Counted from the first letter of the stretch, positions 39,349 through 46,913 are shown. The stretch is 64,000 nucleotides of DNA from Paenarthrobacter aurescens TC1 (GCA_000014925.1 CP000474.1:1860001-1924000), one strand, 5' to 3'. The notes: generated from the sequence alone by a model not told the origin. Program-made: numbers and translations.

Positions 39349-39903
39349 TTAGGAGCAGCTAGCTTTAGAGTCGGCGGGCAGATTGAGCTTTAGGCGGATC
39401 TTTTGAGAGGCGACATGGGCTGGGTACGGCTCGGTGGGATCATTCCACGCGTTCCAGGAGGCGATGATTCCTTCTCGCGTCTCGATGGCTGACAGGGTTT
39501 CGGCGTGGCTCATCTCGGTGTAAAGCGCTTCTACGAAATCGCTCACGTCTTCCTCAACTGTTGCCGGCCAGGGCGCGGGTGGAGCAGTAATTTTCTGGAT
39601 AACGGCCTTGACGGAGTCTCGGTAGAGTCCCGCATCTCTTCTGGCGGCAACGATGTCTAAAGGACTTGCCTGCATTGTCGTATTCAGGTCTGTCCCGACC
39701 TCGTTCATTGGGCAAACGGCAGCAAGGTAGGCGGCGCCGGCGGCCTCGGGGAGCATGGGTGTGGGTGTGGGTGTGGGTGTTACCGTGGGTGTGATGGAAG
39801 CCTGTGCCGCGGGAGCGCTCGTACCCGGACTCACATCTGTTCCGCCCGAACATGCGCTTAGGCTAAGGACTAATAGGGCAAATCCGATGTGACGTAGTTT
39901 CAA
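39349..39903 (-). CDS. Putative secreted lipoprotein, 184 residues
   Basis: A signal peptide ends in the lipobox LSAC (Cys18), followed by a Thr/Pro linker with a TPTP run (about 40-49). The mature part is helical and acidic (residues 53-184) with three or four cysteines and no domain I know. LspA from this window would process it. It diverges from the next lipoprotein gene. The element's other lipoproteins share the same signal plus Thr/Pro-linker plan but not the mature sequence. Confidence 0.7.
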   Translation of the reverse strand: MKLRHIGFALLVLSLSACSGGTDVSPGTSAPAAQASITPTVTPTPTPTPMLPEAAGAAYLAAVCPMNEVGTDLNTTMQASPLDIVAARRDAGLYRDSVKAVIQKITAPPAPWPATVEEDVSDFVEALYTEMSHAETLSAIETREGIIASWNAWNDPTEPYPAHVASQKIRLKLNLPADSKASCS

Positions 39904-40075
39904 AGGAGTCCCCTAATTCGTCAATCCCACAACTGCTGTTCTGGAAGTTTGACGCACACCTAGAGGGAAGTCCATAGGGTTGTGTCCGCGTTCTTTTTGT
40001 TCTTGTTCCGATGGGGCATCTGCGAGCCTAAGATGTGGCTAAGTGGTATTTGGCCTCTTACCTCGGGGAGTTGCT

Positions 40076-40762
40076 ATGAAACGGACCGTTGTTCTGTTTC
40101 TCGTGGCGTTAGCAATGTCGATTACATCTTGCTCGCCCCCAGCGTCTAATGAGCAGACTTCACCACCACAAGCTACTCAAGCGCCGACGAACGGTATCGT
40201 CTCGACGCCCACTCCGCCTACGCCGACCAGAACTGGAATGCCCGCCGGAGTCTTTGATTTGGTTGCTAAAACCGGAGGTATCGTCCGATTCACGCTGCCA
40301 ACGCCAGCAAGCGACCCAGCAGTGGCAGACATTGAAGCATTCCGGAAGAAGACGGGAGCGGCGCCGGTGAGCTACATAGTCGCGGACGTTGATAACCGCA
40401 GTGGTACTGAAGTGATCAACATGTACAAGGTGAGTGCCTATGACGCGGAAGGAAGGGAGTACGCCTTCGCCAGGGCCGCGGGCGTTTTCGGCGAGTGGGG
40501 TCCAACGTTCGGATCTGATTACGTTTACCGCATGCCTGACGGTTCAATACTTGATGAAGCAACTGGGAGCGCGCTGAACAACGAGGAAGTTCGTCTCAAC
40601 AACGCAATTGACATTGTTGCTTCGCCCGCTCAACGAGCCAACATAATTCTAATTTCGAAGTCCACGGATCTCCCGAAGGAGTTCACGCGGGTCGCTGTGG
40701 CCCCAAGCGGCATGGGTTATCCCATCGACGCGCTTCCCAGCGGGGCCGGCGGGCACGACTAG
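40076..40762 (+). CDS. Putative secreted lipoprotein, 228 residues
   Basis: The signal peptide ends at ITSC (Cys19). A low-complexity Ser/Thr/Pro linker (20-58) precedes a beta-rich domain (about 62-215) that contains VSYIVADVDNRSGTEVINMYKVSAYDAEGREY. This pattern resembles the DUF4352 or telobox-like immunoglobulin-type domains of Gram-positive lipoproteins, but I cannot assign a family. ATG 40076 is chosen because it makes a proper signal peptide; an upstream ATG adds 11 residues. Base composition is lower in GC than the core genome. Confidence 0.7.
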   Translation: MKRTVVLFLVALAMSITSCSPPASNEQTSPPQATQAPTNGIVSTPTPPTPTRTGMPAGVFDLVAKTGGIVRFTLPTPASDPAVADIEAFRKKTGAAPVSYIVADVDNRSGTEVINMYKVSAYDAEGREYAFARAAGVFGEWGPTFGSDYVYRMPDGSILDEATGSALNNEEVRLNNAIDIVASPAQRANIILISKSTDLPKEFTRVAVAPSGMGYPIDALPSGAGGHD

Positions 40763-40807
40763 CAGGCCGACTCGGAGGGGTCAACAAGTGTTGATAGCCT
40801 TCTTGCC

Positions 40808-40900
40808 ATGCCTGAAGACGATAAGCCGAGCCCGCGTTTCCTGACGATTGAGCAGGTCGCGGAGATCTAGCGACTAGCAGGTTCAGATCCGCGCCCTACA
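40808..40900 (+). pseudogene. Remnant of an excisionase/AlpA-type HTH gene
   Basis: ATG 40808 opens MPEDDKPSPRFLTIEQVAEI and then meets TAG at 40868. This is the usual start of actinobacterial helix-turn-helix proteins (RFLTxEQVAEEL...). Thirteen bases later, in another frame, VQIRAL can be read (40881-40898), the next conserved piece of such proteins. So the gene is broken by a frameshift and truncated, its tail lost before the GNAT gene. This is a recognition from memory and needs a database check. Confidence 0.5.
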
Positions 40901-41414
40901 GCGTCTTACCCATTAAATGACCATAGAGGATCGACTTGGATCTGGTGTAGCCATGAGCCCGGTAAAAGGCTTGGGCTTGCAAATGGTCGGCAGAATCGAG
41001 AGACAAGCCCATAAAATCGTTGCCGAAGTCCACTGCCTCGGTTTCAAATGCCGTGAGTAGCTTGGACCCAATGTTGGCGCGTCGGTTCCCGGCTTCCACG
41101 AAAAGAAAATCGACGAATGAGCAACTGGTGCCTCCGCCATCCTCGGGAAGATCGTGAAAGCGCTGCCAAGCGTATGGACTGCGGTGAGCACCCTCCAGCC
41201 AACCGACGATGCCGACGTCATTGGCAGCCACAAGACTCGAAAGGTACCTATTAGCATATGGGCGTCCCATGCGAAAGCGACGAGCCTTCTCCGGCTTCCA
41301 GTGTTCAATTAAGTCCGCCAGTTCATCGTAGTCAGAAGGCCTCAGCCTGCGTGATTGGGCCCCCTTTAGCAGTCCAGCGGCTATGCGATAGCTGATTGGT
41401 GGTCTGCGGTCCAC
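40896..41414 (-). CDS. GNAT-family acetyltransferase, 5' end replaced by IS
   Basis: The protein reads as a GNAT domain from about residue 22 (SRRLRPSDYDELADLIEHW) to the C-terminus, with DFLFVEAGNRRANIGSKLL holding the acetyl-CoA loop (A in place of the usual G) and AQAFYRAHGY. The first 17 residues (MDRRPPISYRIAAGLLK) lie inside the IS copy and overlap its transposase in another frame, so the native start and promoter have been lost. Only a few native residues seem missing. Expression, if any, would depend on IS transcription. The substrate is unknown. Confidence 0.6.
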   Translation of the reverse strand: MDRRPPISYRIAAGLLKGAQSRRLRPSDYDELADLIEHWKPEKARRFRMGRPYANRYLSSLVAANDVGIVGWLEGAHRSPYAWQRFHDLPEDGGGTSCSFVDFLFVEAGNRRANIGSKLLTAFETEAVDFGNDFMGLSLDSADHLQAQAFYRAHGYTRSKSILYGHLMGKTL

Positions 41415-42262
41415 TGATTCCAGTAGTTGGATGGTGTCATTCCATCCAGGGATCCGTGGGGCCGTTCATGATTGTAGATGTCTTTCCATTCGTCGGCCAA
41501 GTACTTTGCTTCGGCCATGGTGTCGATGATTTCTCCGGAGAGTTGTTCCCTTCTGAATTGGGCGTTGAATGATTCGATGAACCCGTTCTGCCAGGGCGAT
41601 CCCGGGTCGATGAACGCGGTCTTCACACCGGCTGTGCTGCACCATTCGATCAGTGCGGCGGCGGTGAATTCCGGTCCGTTGTCGCAGCGCACGTACGCCG
41701 GTTCGATACCGGTTTCGGCGATGATGTTCTCCAGCACGGCGACCACGTCGGAAGCCTTGAACGAGCGCCGCGGCACGATCGCCAGCGCCGTGCGGGTGCA
41801 TTCGTCGATGACGTTGAAGAAGCGGATGTGGCGCCCGCAGGAGGTGACGTCGGACTGGAAGTCGAAGCTGATCACGTGCATCGGGTATTCGGCTTTCAGG
41901 CGCTTCTGTTCCCCGGCGTCCGGGCCGGTCCGGCGCTTCTTCTTCGGCTTGGGTTTACAAACCAGTCCCTCGTCGCGCCAGAGCCGGCGTACCCGCTTCT
42001 TGTTCAGCGCCACGTCCTGCCACTGCGGCTGGGCACGCAGGTGCCAGCGGGCCTTCTTCCAGCCCCACGCCGGGTGTTTCTGCGCGACTGCCCGCAGGTC
42101 AGCGCGCAGCCGTGTTTCCTCGAAACTCATTTCGGGTTTCTTCTTGCGCAGGGCGGAGCGGTTCTGCCCCAGCACTTTGCAGGCAAAGCGTTCCGACGCC
42201 CCGAACTTCTCCATCGCCATGCGCACGGCACGGCGGCGTGGTTCGGGGCTCAGAATTTTCCC
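41381..42262 (-). CDS. IS3-family transposase OrfB (DDE integrase), -1 frameshift product
   Basis: This is the catalytic half of the transposase, read from the frameshift site (residues GKILSPEP) to the end, 293 residues. The DDE triad is intact: Asp in SFDFQSDVT, Asp in CDNGPEF, and Glu in GFIESFNAQF. The full OrfAB protein needs a -1 slip on the GGGAAAA heptamer at 42256-42262 (minus strand), where orfA ends in TGA. The frame also extends upstream to 42400 without homology. Both parts look functional. Confidence 0.88.
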   Translation of the reverse strand, partial: GKILSPEPRRRAVRMAMEKFGASERFACKVLGQNRSALRKKKPEMSFEETRLRADLRAVAQKHPAWGWKKARWHLRAQPQWQDVALNKKRVRRLWRDEGLVCKPKPKKKRRTGPDAGEQKRLKAEYPMHVISFDFQSDVTSCGRHIRFFNVIDECTRTALAIVPRRSFKASDVVAVLENIIAETGIEPAYVRCDNGPEFTAAALIEWCSTAGVKTAFIDPGSPWQNGFIESFNAQFRREQLSGEIIDTMAEAKYLADEWKDIYNHERPHGSLDGMTPSNYWNQWTADHQSAIA

Positions 42263-42528
42263 TTGGCCACCTCGTTCAGGATGTCGATGGCTAGCTCTTT
42301 CTCGGCCAGCAGCCGCTTGAGCCTCGCGTTCTCCTTCTCGAGCTCCTTGGTCCGTTTCGTCGCCTCGGCGTTCTTCTCGGACCCGTACTGGTTCAGCCAC
42401 CGGTACCAGGTCGCCTCGGTGACCTGCAGTTCCTTGACGACCTCGATGAGGGGCCGTCCTTCATTGAGCATTTTCTGGCCCTGCCGGACCTTCGCGATGA
42501 CCTGCTCGGGGGTATGCCTACGTGCCAT
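42250..42528 (-). CDS. IS3-family transposase OrfA
   Basis: This 92-residue protein is the DNA-binding part of the transposase: an HTH (TPEQVIAKVRQGQKMLNEG to VTEATWYRWLNQYG) followed by a leucine-zipper-like helix (TKELEKENARLKRLLAEKELAIDILNE). ATG 42528 follows GGAGGAAATTC-type sequence. It ends at TGA 42250 within the slippery region that produces OrfAB. Confidence 0.88.
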   Translation of the reverse strand: MARRHTPEQVIAKVRQGQKMLNEGRPLIEVVKELQVTEATWYRWLNQYGSEKNAEATKRTKELEKENARLKRLLAEKELAIDILNEVAKGKF

Positions 42529-42607
42529 AACTAGTGAATTTCCTCCTGCGTCCATTCTCGGACACGAAACTCACATAGTCACCGGACTCCTACACGGGGA
42601 CCCAACC

Positions 42608-42735
42608 ATGCGGATCCTCATGCGTTCCATTGTCGCTCACTCGTCATCGTCGCTGGGTGCGCCCAAGAGCAACCGGCTTCTACCGGCTCGGATCAGACCA
42701 TTCTCATCACCCTAGGAAGGGACATCCATGCCTAA
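42608..42735 (+). pseudogene. Frameshifted lipoprotein remnant next to the IS
   Basis: ATG 42608 gives MRILMRSIVA; the match then continues in another frame as SLVIVAGCAQEQPASTGSD, a lipobox (VAGC) and Ser/Thr linker, to a TAA at 42733. A one- or two-base change has separated the signal start from the lipobox. Only about 40 residues remain, so the mature domain is gone. It begins 13 bp from the IS end. The rest of 42736-42800 shows nothing. Confidence 0.5.
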
Positions 42736-42800
42736 GATCAAGCCCTGGCACTTGTTTTTGGTTTGGAGCACGCAAGGCCAAATGTCAGTCTCACTGCCAG

Positions 42801-44153
42801 TCAGCGTTTTGTCATGGTGGAAACGATGGAGCCTGGGCTGAACTGAACCCGCAGTTTGTCTCCGTCAGGAATCAGTACAAGTTGAACGTCGGCTGCGCAT
42901 TTGCCAGTCAGAAGCTCTTCCCTCATGTGGATGCCTGCCCAGCCTGCATCATTTTCGTGCCAAGTGGCCTTGCAGTTCAACTGCGGGTATTCGACTCGAC
43001 CGGTCAGGCCTTCCTCGTTTTGACCAATCTCAACGACTACGTCGTAAGCCGATCTGTCGCCTGACACAGGCCCTTGCCACTTGCCCAACAAGGAACTTTT
43101 GTCGACCTGCGTAGACGTCTTGCCTGTAGTCCAACCCAGAAGACGGGAACCTTGGCTCTCAAGCAAGGTGGTAGTGCCGAACTTGATCTTCTTATCGACG
43201 TCCACCTTCCGAGGGGTCCCACTGTCGACATCCATCACGAAGAGTTCTAAGGGCGACACCGAGTCCACCGCCGATAGAAAAGCAATTCTCTTGTTCTGTT
43301 CATCGACGACCGGAGGCTCCACTTTGCGGTTCGTTTTTGGAATCAGGGCTATAGGATCAATGCTCGGGTGCGGGTCCGTCAATTCCTCCAGACACCATGC
43401 AAGCTCGCACTCTACGATGTGCCCGTCAGGTTGAACCCAGAAGTTGGTTCCTCTAGTGAACTCGGCCGCCACGGAGGTCTTACTCGGGTCGGAGGTTGAC
43501 GTCCGCAGAACCTTAGCTTTGCCCAACGAATTTCCAATCGAGACTCGAGACGATATATAGAAATCGCCGTCGGCTCCGAACAACGGATGCTCGTACATTA
43601 CCGTTGATGAGAAATCGTCCTTGGACGCCAACTTGGTCGTTACGTCTGTGAATTCGCCGTTGGTGAGATCGATCCATCCATGCTGACTGGCGTCACCTGA
43701 TCCGCCTTTGCGGACGGCTACTGCTTTGGTGAAGTCCGGTGAGAATAGGGCCCGCCAAAGTTGATCTTCCGGCGCGTTGTCGCCCCGGCCTAGCGTGATC
43801 GTCATCGAGGCATCAAGTGAAGCACCAACTGTCTTTTTTATGCGGCTAAGGTCGGCCAGGAGAGTTGATGCTCCGGTCTCCGGGTTGATGACGTGAATCT
43901 GTGTACCAATGAGATTGGTGTTGAGCACGCCGGTGGCTACAACAATGCCTTCAGGACCAACAGGAGCTGGTTGTGTTGCGGGCTCCGGAGAAGAGTCCGG
44001 CGGTTTCTGGCTGGATGAATCCGTCGGTGATGACTCCGCAGGTGGGGAGGGCTGCTGGCCGGAAGTATCCGGCTGAGGGCTACAAGCGCTGGCCGCCACT
44101 ATTACGGCCGAGAACACAGCAATTAGTAGTGCGGGGAGCTGAGGAGACTTCAT
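42801..44153 (-). CDS. Putative lipoprotein with beta-propeller-like repeats, 450 residues
   Basis: The signal peptide ends in ASAC (Cys24), followed by a Ser/Pro/Gln linker to about residue 70. The mature protein has repeated short beta motifs (FSPDFTKAVAV, LFGADGDFYISS, KRIAFLSAVD) suggesting a WD40/TolB-like propeller from about 72 to 345. A separate C-terminal beta domain follows (GKWQGPVSG to the end) with a pair of cysteines. I cannot name the family. ATG 44153 has GGGAAC upstream. It is the largest cargo gene of the element. Confidence 0.7.
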   Translation of the reverse strand: MKSPQLPALLIAVFSAVIVAASACSPQPDTSGQQPSPPAESSPTDSSSQKPPDSSPEPATQPAPVGPEGIVVATGVLNTNLIGTQIHVINPETGASTLLADLSRIKKTVGASLDASMTITLGRGDNAPEDQLWRALFSPDFTKAVAVRKGGSGDASQHGWIDLTNGEFTDVTTKLASKDDFSSTVMYEHPLFGADGDFYISSRVSIGNSLGKAKVLRTSTSDPSKTSVAAEFTRGTNFWVQPDGHIVECELAWCLEELTDPHPSIDPIALIPKTNRKVEPPVVDEQNKRIAFLSAVDSVSPLELFVMDVDSGTPRKVDVDKKIKFGTTTLLESQGSRLLGWTTGKTSTQVDKSSLLGKWQGPVSGDRSAYDVVVEIGQNEEGLTGRVEYPQLNCKATWHENDAGWAGIHMREELLTGKCAADVQLVLIPDGDKLRVQFSPGSIVSTMTKR

Positions 44154-44295
44154 AGTCGTTCCCATCCGTCACGTAATGGAGGCGTCAAGTTGTCTCAGCA
44201 TGCTTGTGCTTGCATTGCCGGTCAAGATTGTCCAACGAATGTCCTGAAAGTTACGGATTACGTGGCCGGGTGAGGGACCCTAAAAGCTTGCCGAA

Positions 44296-45210
44296 ATGTC
44301 CGAGGCACAAACCACAGTTCGCGAATGGTCAACAACATGGTTGAAAGGCTATGAGAACAATCGGCCCTCGACAGTTCGTCAAGCCAGAACGCATATCAAG
44401 AGGATCAACGGCGATTTTGGCAGTCGTGCACTGAAGAGTGTCCGGCCCTCAGAAATAAAAGCCTGGACCGCCCGTCTAAGCGACGAAGGGCTAGCTGACT
44501 CAACGGTTTACGCGCTCCACTCCCGATTGAGTCAGCTTTTCGCGGATGCTGTACATGATGGCTTATTGCCTAAGTCTCCTGTAAGTAGGAGGACAGCGCC
44601 GAAGGCTGGGAAGCAACGGGCATACGTTGCCACTACGGCGCAGGTATGGGCGCTGCATGATGCTATGCCGTCAGGTCTGCAGCCTGCGATCCTGCTGGCA
44701 GCTTTTGCAGGCCTGCGTATTGGCGAGGCGGTAGCACTCCGAGTGTCCGACGTGGACTTCATGCGCGGCATTATCACGCCCGCGATTCAGTATCCAGGCG
44801 TCGAGTTGAAAACCGAGGAGTCTAAAAATCCCATCCCGGTCCCGCAGAACCTTTGCCTCGAACTGTCGGTGAATCACGCACGGTGGGGGAGCGAGACGCT
44901 CGTGACGAACGAATGGGGAAGATCCATCTCCCCACATCGCGTGGAACACTATTTCCGCGACGCCAGAAGCTCAGTGAAAGGACTTCCCGAGGGTTTCCGA
45001 TTCCACGACCTGCGGCACTATTTCGCGTCATTGCTCATTGCGCAGGGGCTCGATGTGAAAGTGGTCCAAAAGAGTCTCAGGCACTCGTCAGCGAAGACGA
45101 CGCTGGACACGTACGGGCACATGTGGCCCGACAAGGAGGAAACAGCGAGGGCCGCGGTGGCGGGCGTTCTTGCGGACCGACTCAAATCGCGGACTGAACA
45201 GCGCGCATAG
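44296..45210 (+). CDS. Tyrosine recombinase/integrase of the glnA-targeting element
   Basis: This 304-residue integrase has a core-binding domain (about 5-95, VREWSTTWLKGYE) and a catalytic domain with Arg141 (AGLRIGEA), a lysine near 172-177, His247 and Arg250 in HDLRHYF, His273 (LRHSSAKTT) and the nucleophile Tyr283 (TYGHMW). All catalytic residues are present. It seems to lack the usual N-terminal arm-binding domain of actinobacterial phage integrases, although arm-like repeats exist in the element. It points toward the right attachment site, 111 bp away. Active excision is possible. Confidence 0.92.
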   Translation: MSEAQTTVREWSTTWLKGYENNRPSTVRQARTHIKRINGDFGSRALKSVRPSEIKAWTARLSDEGLADSTVYALHSRLSQLFADAVHDGLLPKSPVSRRTAPKAGKQRAYVATTAQVWALHDAMPSGLQPAILLAAFAGLRIGEAVALRVSDVDFMRGIITPAIQYPGVELKTEESKNPIPVPQNLCLELSVNHARWGSETLVTNEWGRSISPHRVEHYFRDARSSVKGLPEGFRFHDLRHYFASLLIAQGLDVKVVQKSLRHSSAKTTLDTYGHMWPDKEETARAAVAGVLADRLKSRTEQRA

Positions 45211-45216
45211 AAGACG

Positions 45217-45259
45217 AAAAGGCCGGCCCTCAGGTGGTGAAACCTGGGACCGGCCTTTT
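45217..45259. terminator. Bidirectional terminator between integrase and glnA
   Basis: AAAAGGCCGG (45217-45226) pairs with CCGGCCTTTT (45250-45259), and an inner CAGGT/ACCTG stem adds to it. It ends the integrase on + and, with a TTTT tail on -, is now the first terminator after glnA. Confidence 0.85.
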
Positions 45260-45270
45260 GTGTGTCTTGA

Positions 45271-45292
45271 TTCTTGCGGACTGTCTGCGGAC
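45271..45292 (+). repeat. Right integrase arm-type repeat pair
   Basis: Same 22-bp double TGCGGAC segment as at 38943-38964, in the same orientation with one mismatch. It lies 28 bp inside the right attachment repeat, while the left copy lies about 100 bp inside. Confidence 0.6.
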
Positions 45293-45319
45293 TATGCCCG
45301 CTTCTGCCGCATGATCTAG

Positions 45320-46744
45320 CTAGACGCCGTAGTAGAGCTCGAACTCGTAGGGGTTCGGGCGCAGTGACAGCGGGCGGATCTCATTCTCGTACTTGTAGTC
45401 AATCCAAGTATCGATGAGGTCCTGGGTGAAGACGCCGCCGGCCTGGAGGAACTCGTTGTCCTCGCGCAGGGCCTCAAGTGCTTCTTCCAGGGTGCCCGGA
45501 GCCTTGGGGATGTCCTTGGCTTCCTCGGCCGGGAGCTCGTAGAGGTCCTTGTCGATGGGAGCCGGGGGCTCAATGCGGTTGCGGATACCGTCGATGCCGG
45601 CCATCAGCTGTGCAGCGAACGCCAGGTACGGGTTGGATGAGGGGTCCGGCGCGCGGAACTCAATGCGCTTGGCCTTCGGGTTGGTGCCCGTGATCGGGAT
45701 ACGGATACCAGCGGAGCGGTTGCCCTGCGAGTAGACCATGTTCACCGGAGCTTCGAAGCCCTTGACCAGGCGGCGGTAGGAGTTAACCGTCGGGTTGGTG
45801 AAGGCCAGGACTGCGGAAGAGTGCTTCAGCAGGCCACCGATGTACCAGCGAGCGGTGTCGGAAAGGCCGGCGTAGCCCTTCTCGTCATAGAACAGCGGAT
45901 CGCCGTTGCTCCACAGCGACTGGTGGCAGTGCATGCCCGAGCCGTTGTCACCGAAGACGGGCTTCGGCATGAACGTGACGGACTTGCCCCAAGCATCTGC
46001 GGTGTTCTTGATGATGTACTTGAACTTCTGCAGGTCATCAGCAGCCGCGGTCAGCGTGGTGAACTTGTAGTTGATCTCAGCCTGGCCGGCGGATCCAACT
46101 TCGTGGTGGGAGCGCTCGACCTCAAGGCCGGCCTTGTCCAGCTCGATGCACATGGCGTCGCGAAGGTCGGCCTGCTTGTCGGTGGGGGAGACCGGGAAGT
46201 AACCGCCCTTGACGGGGGTCTTGTATCCGAGGTTTCCGCCCTCTTCCTTGCGCCCGGTGTTCCAGTGTGCTTCTTCAGAGTCGATCTTGTAGAAGCTGCC
46301 CTGCGGGGAGGACTCGTACTGGATGTTGTCGAAGACGAAGAATTCGGCTTCGGGAGCGAAGAACGCGGTGTCGGCGATGCCTGTGGATGCCAGGTACGCT
46401 TCAGCCTTCTCTGCCACGCCGCGGGGATCGCGGTGGTACGGGTCACCGGTGCGGGGGTTCACGATGGAGAAGTTCAGTGCGAGCGTCTTCTCAATGCGGA
46501 AGGTGTCGATGAAAGCCGAGGTCACATCCGGGATGAGCTGCATGTCGGACTCGGCGATGCCCTGGAAGCCGCGGATTGAAGATCCGTCGAAGAGCTGGCC
46601 GTGGACGAAGAAATCGAGGTCGACACTCTTGGCCGGCACGTTGAAGTGCTGCTGGACACCAGGAAGGTCGGTGAAGCGGATATCGACGAATTTGACGTCT
46701 TCGTCTTTGATGAACTTGAGGACTTCGTCCGCAGTCTTGAACAT
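45320..46744 (-). CDS. glnA: Glutamine synthetase type I (GlnA1)
   Basis: This 474-residue dodecameric type I synthetase makes glutamine from glutamate, ATP and ammonia. Motifs include [10 protein letters not shown], the ATP site [12 protein letters not shown] and NRSAGIRIP. The adenylylation site is near residue 402 (DLYELPAEE), the target of the GlnE encoded at 32.9-35.9 kb. Length is normal. Its last 8 codons and TAG stop come from the integrated element; the original TAA-ending terminus lies at 38817. A GlnR-type site lies upstream. Confidence 0.97.
   Translation of the reverse strand: MFKTADEVLKFIKDEDVKFVDIRFTDLPGVQQHFNVPAKSVDLDFFVHGQLFDGSSIRGFQGIAESDMQLIPDVTSAFIDTFRIEKTLALNFSIVNPRTGDPYHRDPRGVAEKAEAYLASTGIADTAFFAPEAEFFVFDNIQYESSPQGSFYKIDSEEAHWNTGRKEEGGNLGYKTPVKGGYFPVSPTDKQADLRDAMCIELDKAGLEVERSHHEVGSAGQAEINYKFTTLTAAADDLQKFKYIIKNTADAWGKSVTFMPKPVFGDNGSGMHCHQSLWSNGDPLFYDEKGYAGLSDTARWYIGGLLKHSSAVLAFTNPTVNSYRRLVKGFEAPVNMVYSQGNRSAGIRIPITGTNPKAKRIEFRAPDPSSNPYLAFAAQLMAGIDGIRNRIEPPAPIDKDLYELPAEEAKDIPKAPGTLEEALEALREDNEFLQAGGVFTQDLIDTWIDYKYENEIRPLSLRPNPYEFELYYGV
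45321..45345. repeat. Right attachment repeat (inside glnA 3' end)
   Basis: This 25-bp segment is identical to 38818-38842. It encodes the last residues of GlnA1 and most of its stop, so the reading frame is restored after insertion. Confidence 0.88.
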
Positions 46745-46875
46745 CTATGCTCCTTATGCATATCAAGTAACAGGCCCGGAAGGCCGCGTGGTGCAGCCCA
46801 TACCAAGGGTCGGGAGACACAAAAAGTTCCCCGTGCCATGGTGGCTGGCAACTCATACCACCTTAGGGAGATGGG

Positions 46876-46913
46876 ATTTCCCGGGGGTGTCAGTATTGTT
46901 TCCGGCAGGTTAC
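46876..46913 (-). promoter_or_regulatory. GlnR-type nitrogen control site upstream of glnA
   Basis: On the minus strand the site reads GTAAC-n6-GAAAC-n6-GACAC-n6-GAAAT, matching the actinobacterial GlnR consensus (gTnAC-n6-GaAAC, twice) in all spacings. A -10-like TATGAG lies 18 nt further toward glnA (46852-46857). So GlnR probably activates or represses glnA according to nitrogen supply. The rest of the 313-bp glnA-RDD gap shows only the RDD -10 and a possible glnA leader. Confidence 0.75.

Larger units (their letters stand above)
41365..42594 (-). mobile_element. IS3-family insertion sequence (1,230 bp)
   Basis: Imperfect terminal inverted repeats are TTTAGCAGTCC at the left (41365) and the complement of TGTAGGAGTCC at the right (ending 42594), matching at 17 of 22 aligned bases. 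It carries orfA and orfB in overlapping frames on the minus strand. The orfA style is that of the IS407 subgroup. The 4-nt flanks (CCCC and CGGG) do not match, so no target duplication is visible. Confidence 0.85.
38818..45345. mobile_element. Integrative element inserted in the 3' end of glnA
   Basis: A perfect 25-bp direct repeat (38818-38842 and 45321-45345) bounds the segment; it is the 3' end of glnA including most of its stop codon. Inside are a tyrosine integrase next to glnA, an excisionase-like HTH gene at the other end, matching TGCGGAC repeat pairs near both ends, three lipoprotein genes, a GNAT, an IS3-family copy and two gene remnants. One unit is 6,503 bp. Base composition is visibly lower in GC than the flanks. 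No replication or conjugation gene is seen, so it is a small integrative island or a decayed prophage/plasmid remnant. The class is inferred. Confidence 0.85.

Noticed and set aside
39760..39800. GTGTGG-type simple repeat as a regulatory or variable-number locus
   Set aside because: It encodes the Thr-Pro linker of a lipoprotein; codon-level low complexity explains it.
41478..42715. Plus-strand frames across the IS element
   Set aside because: They mirror the transposase genes on the minus strand and show no domain.
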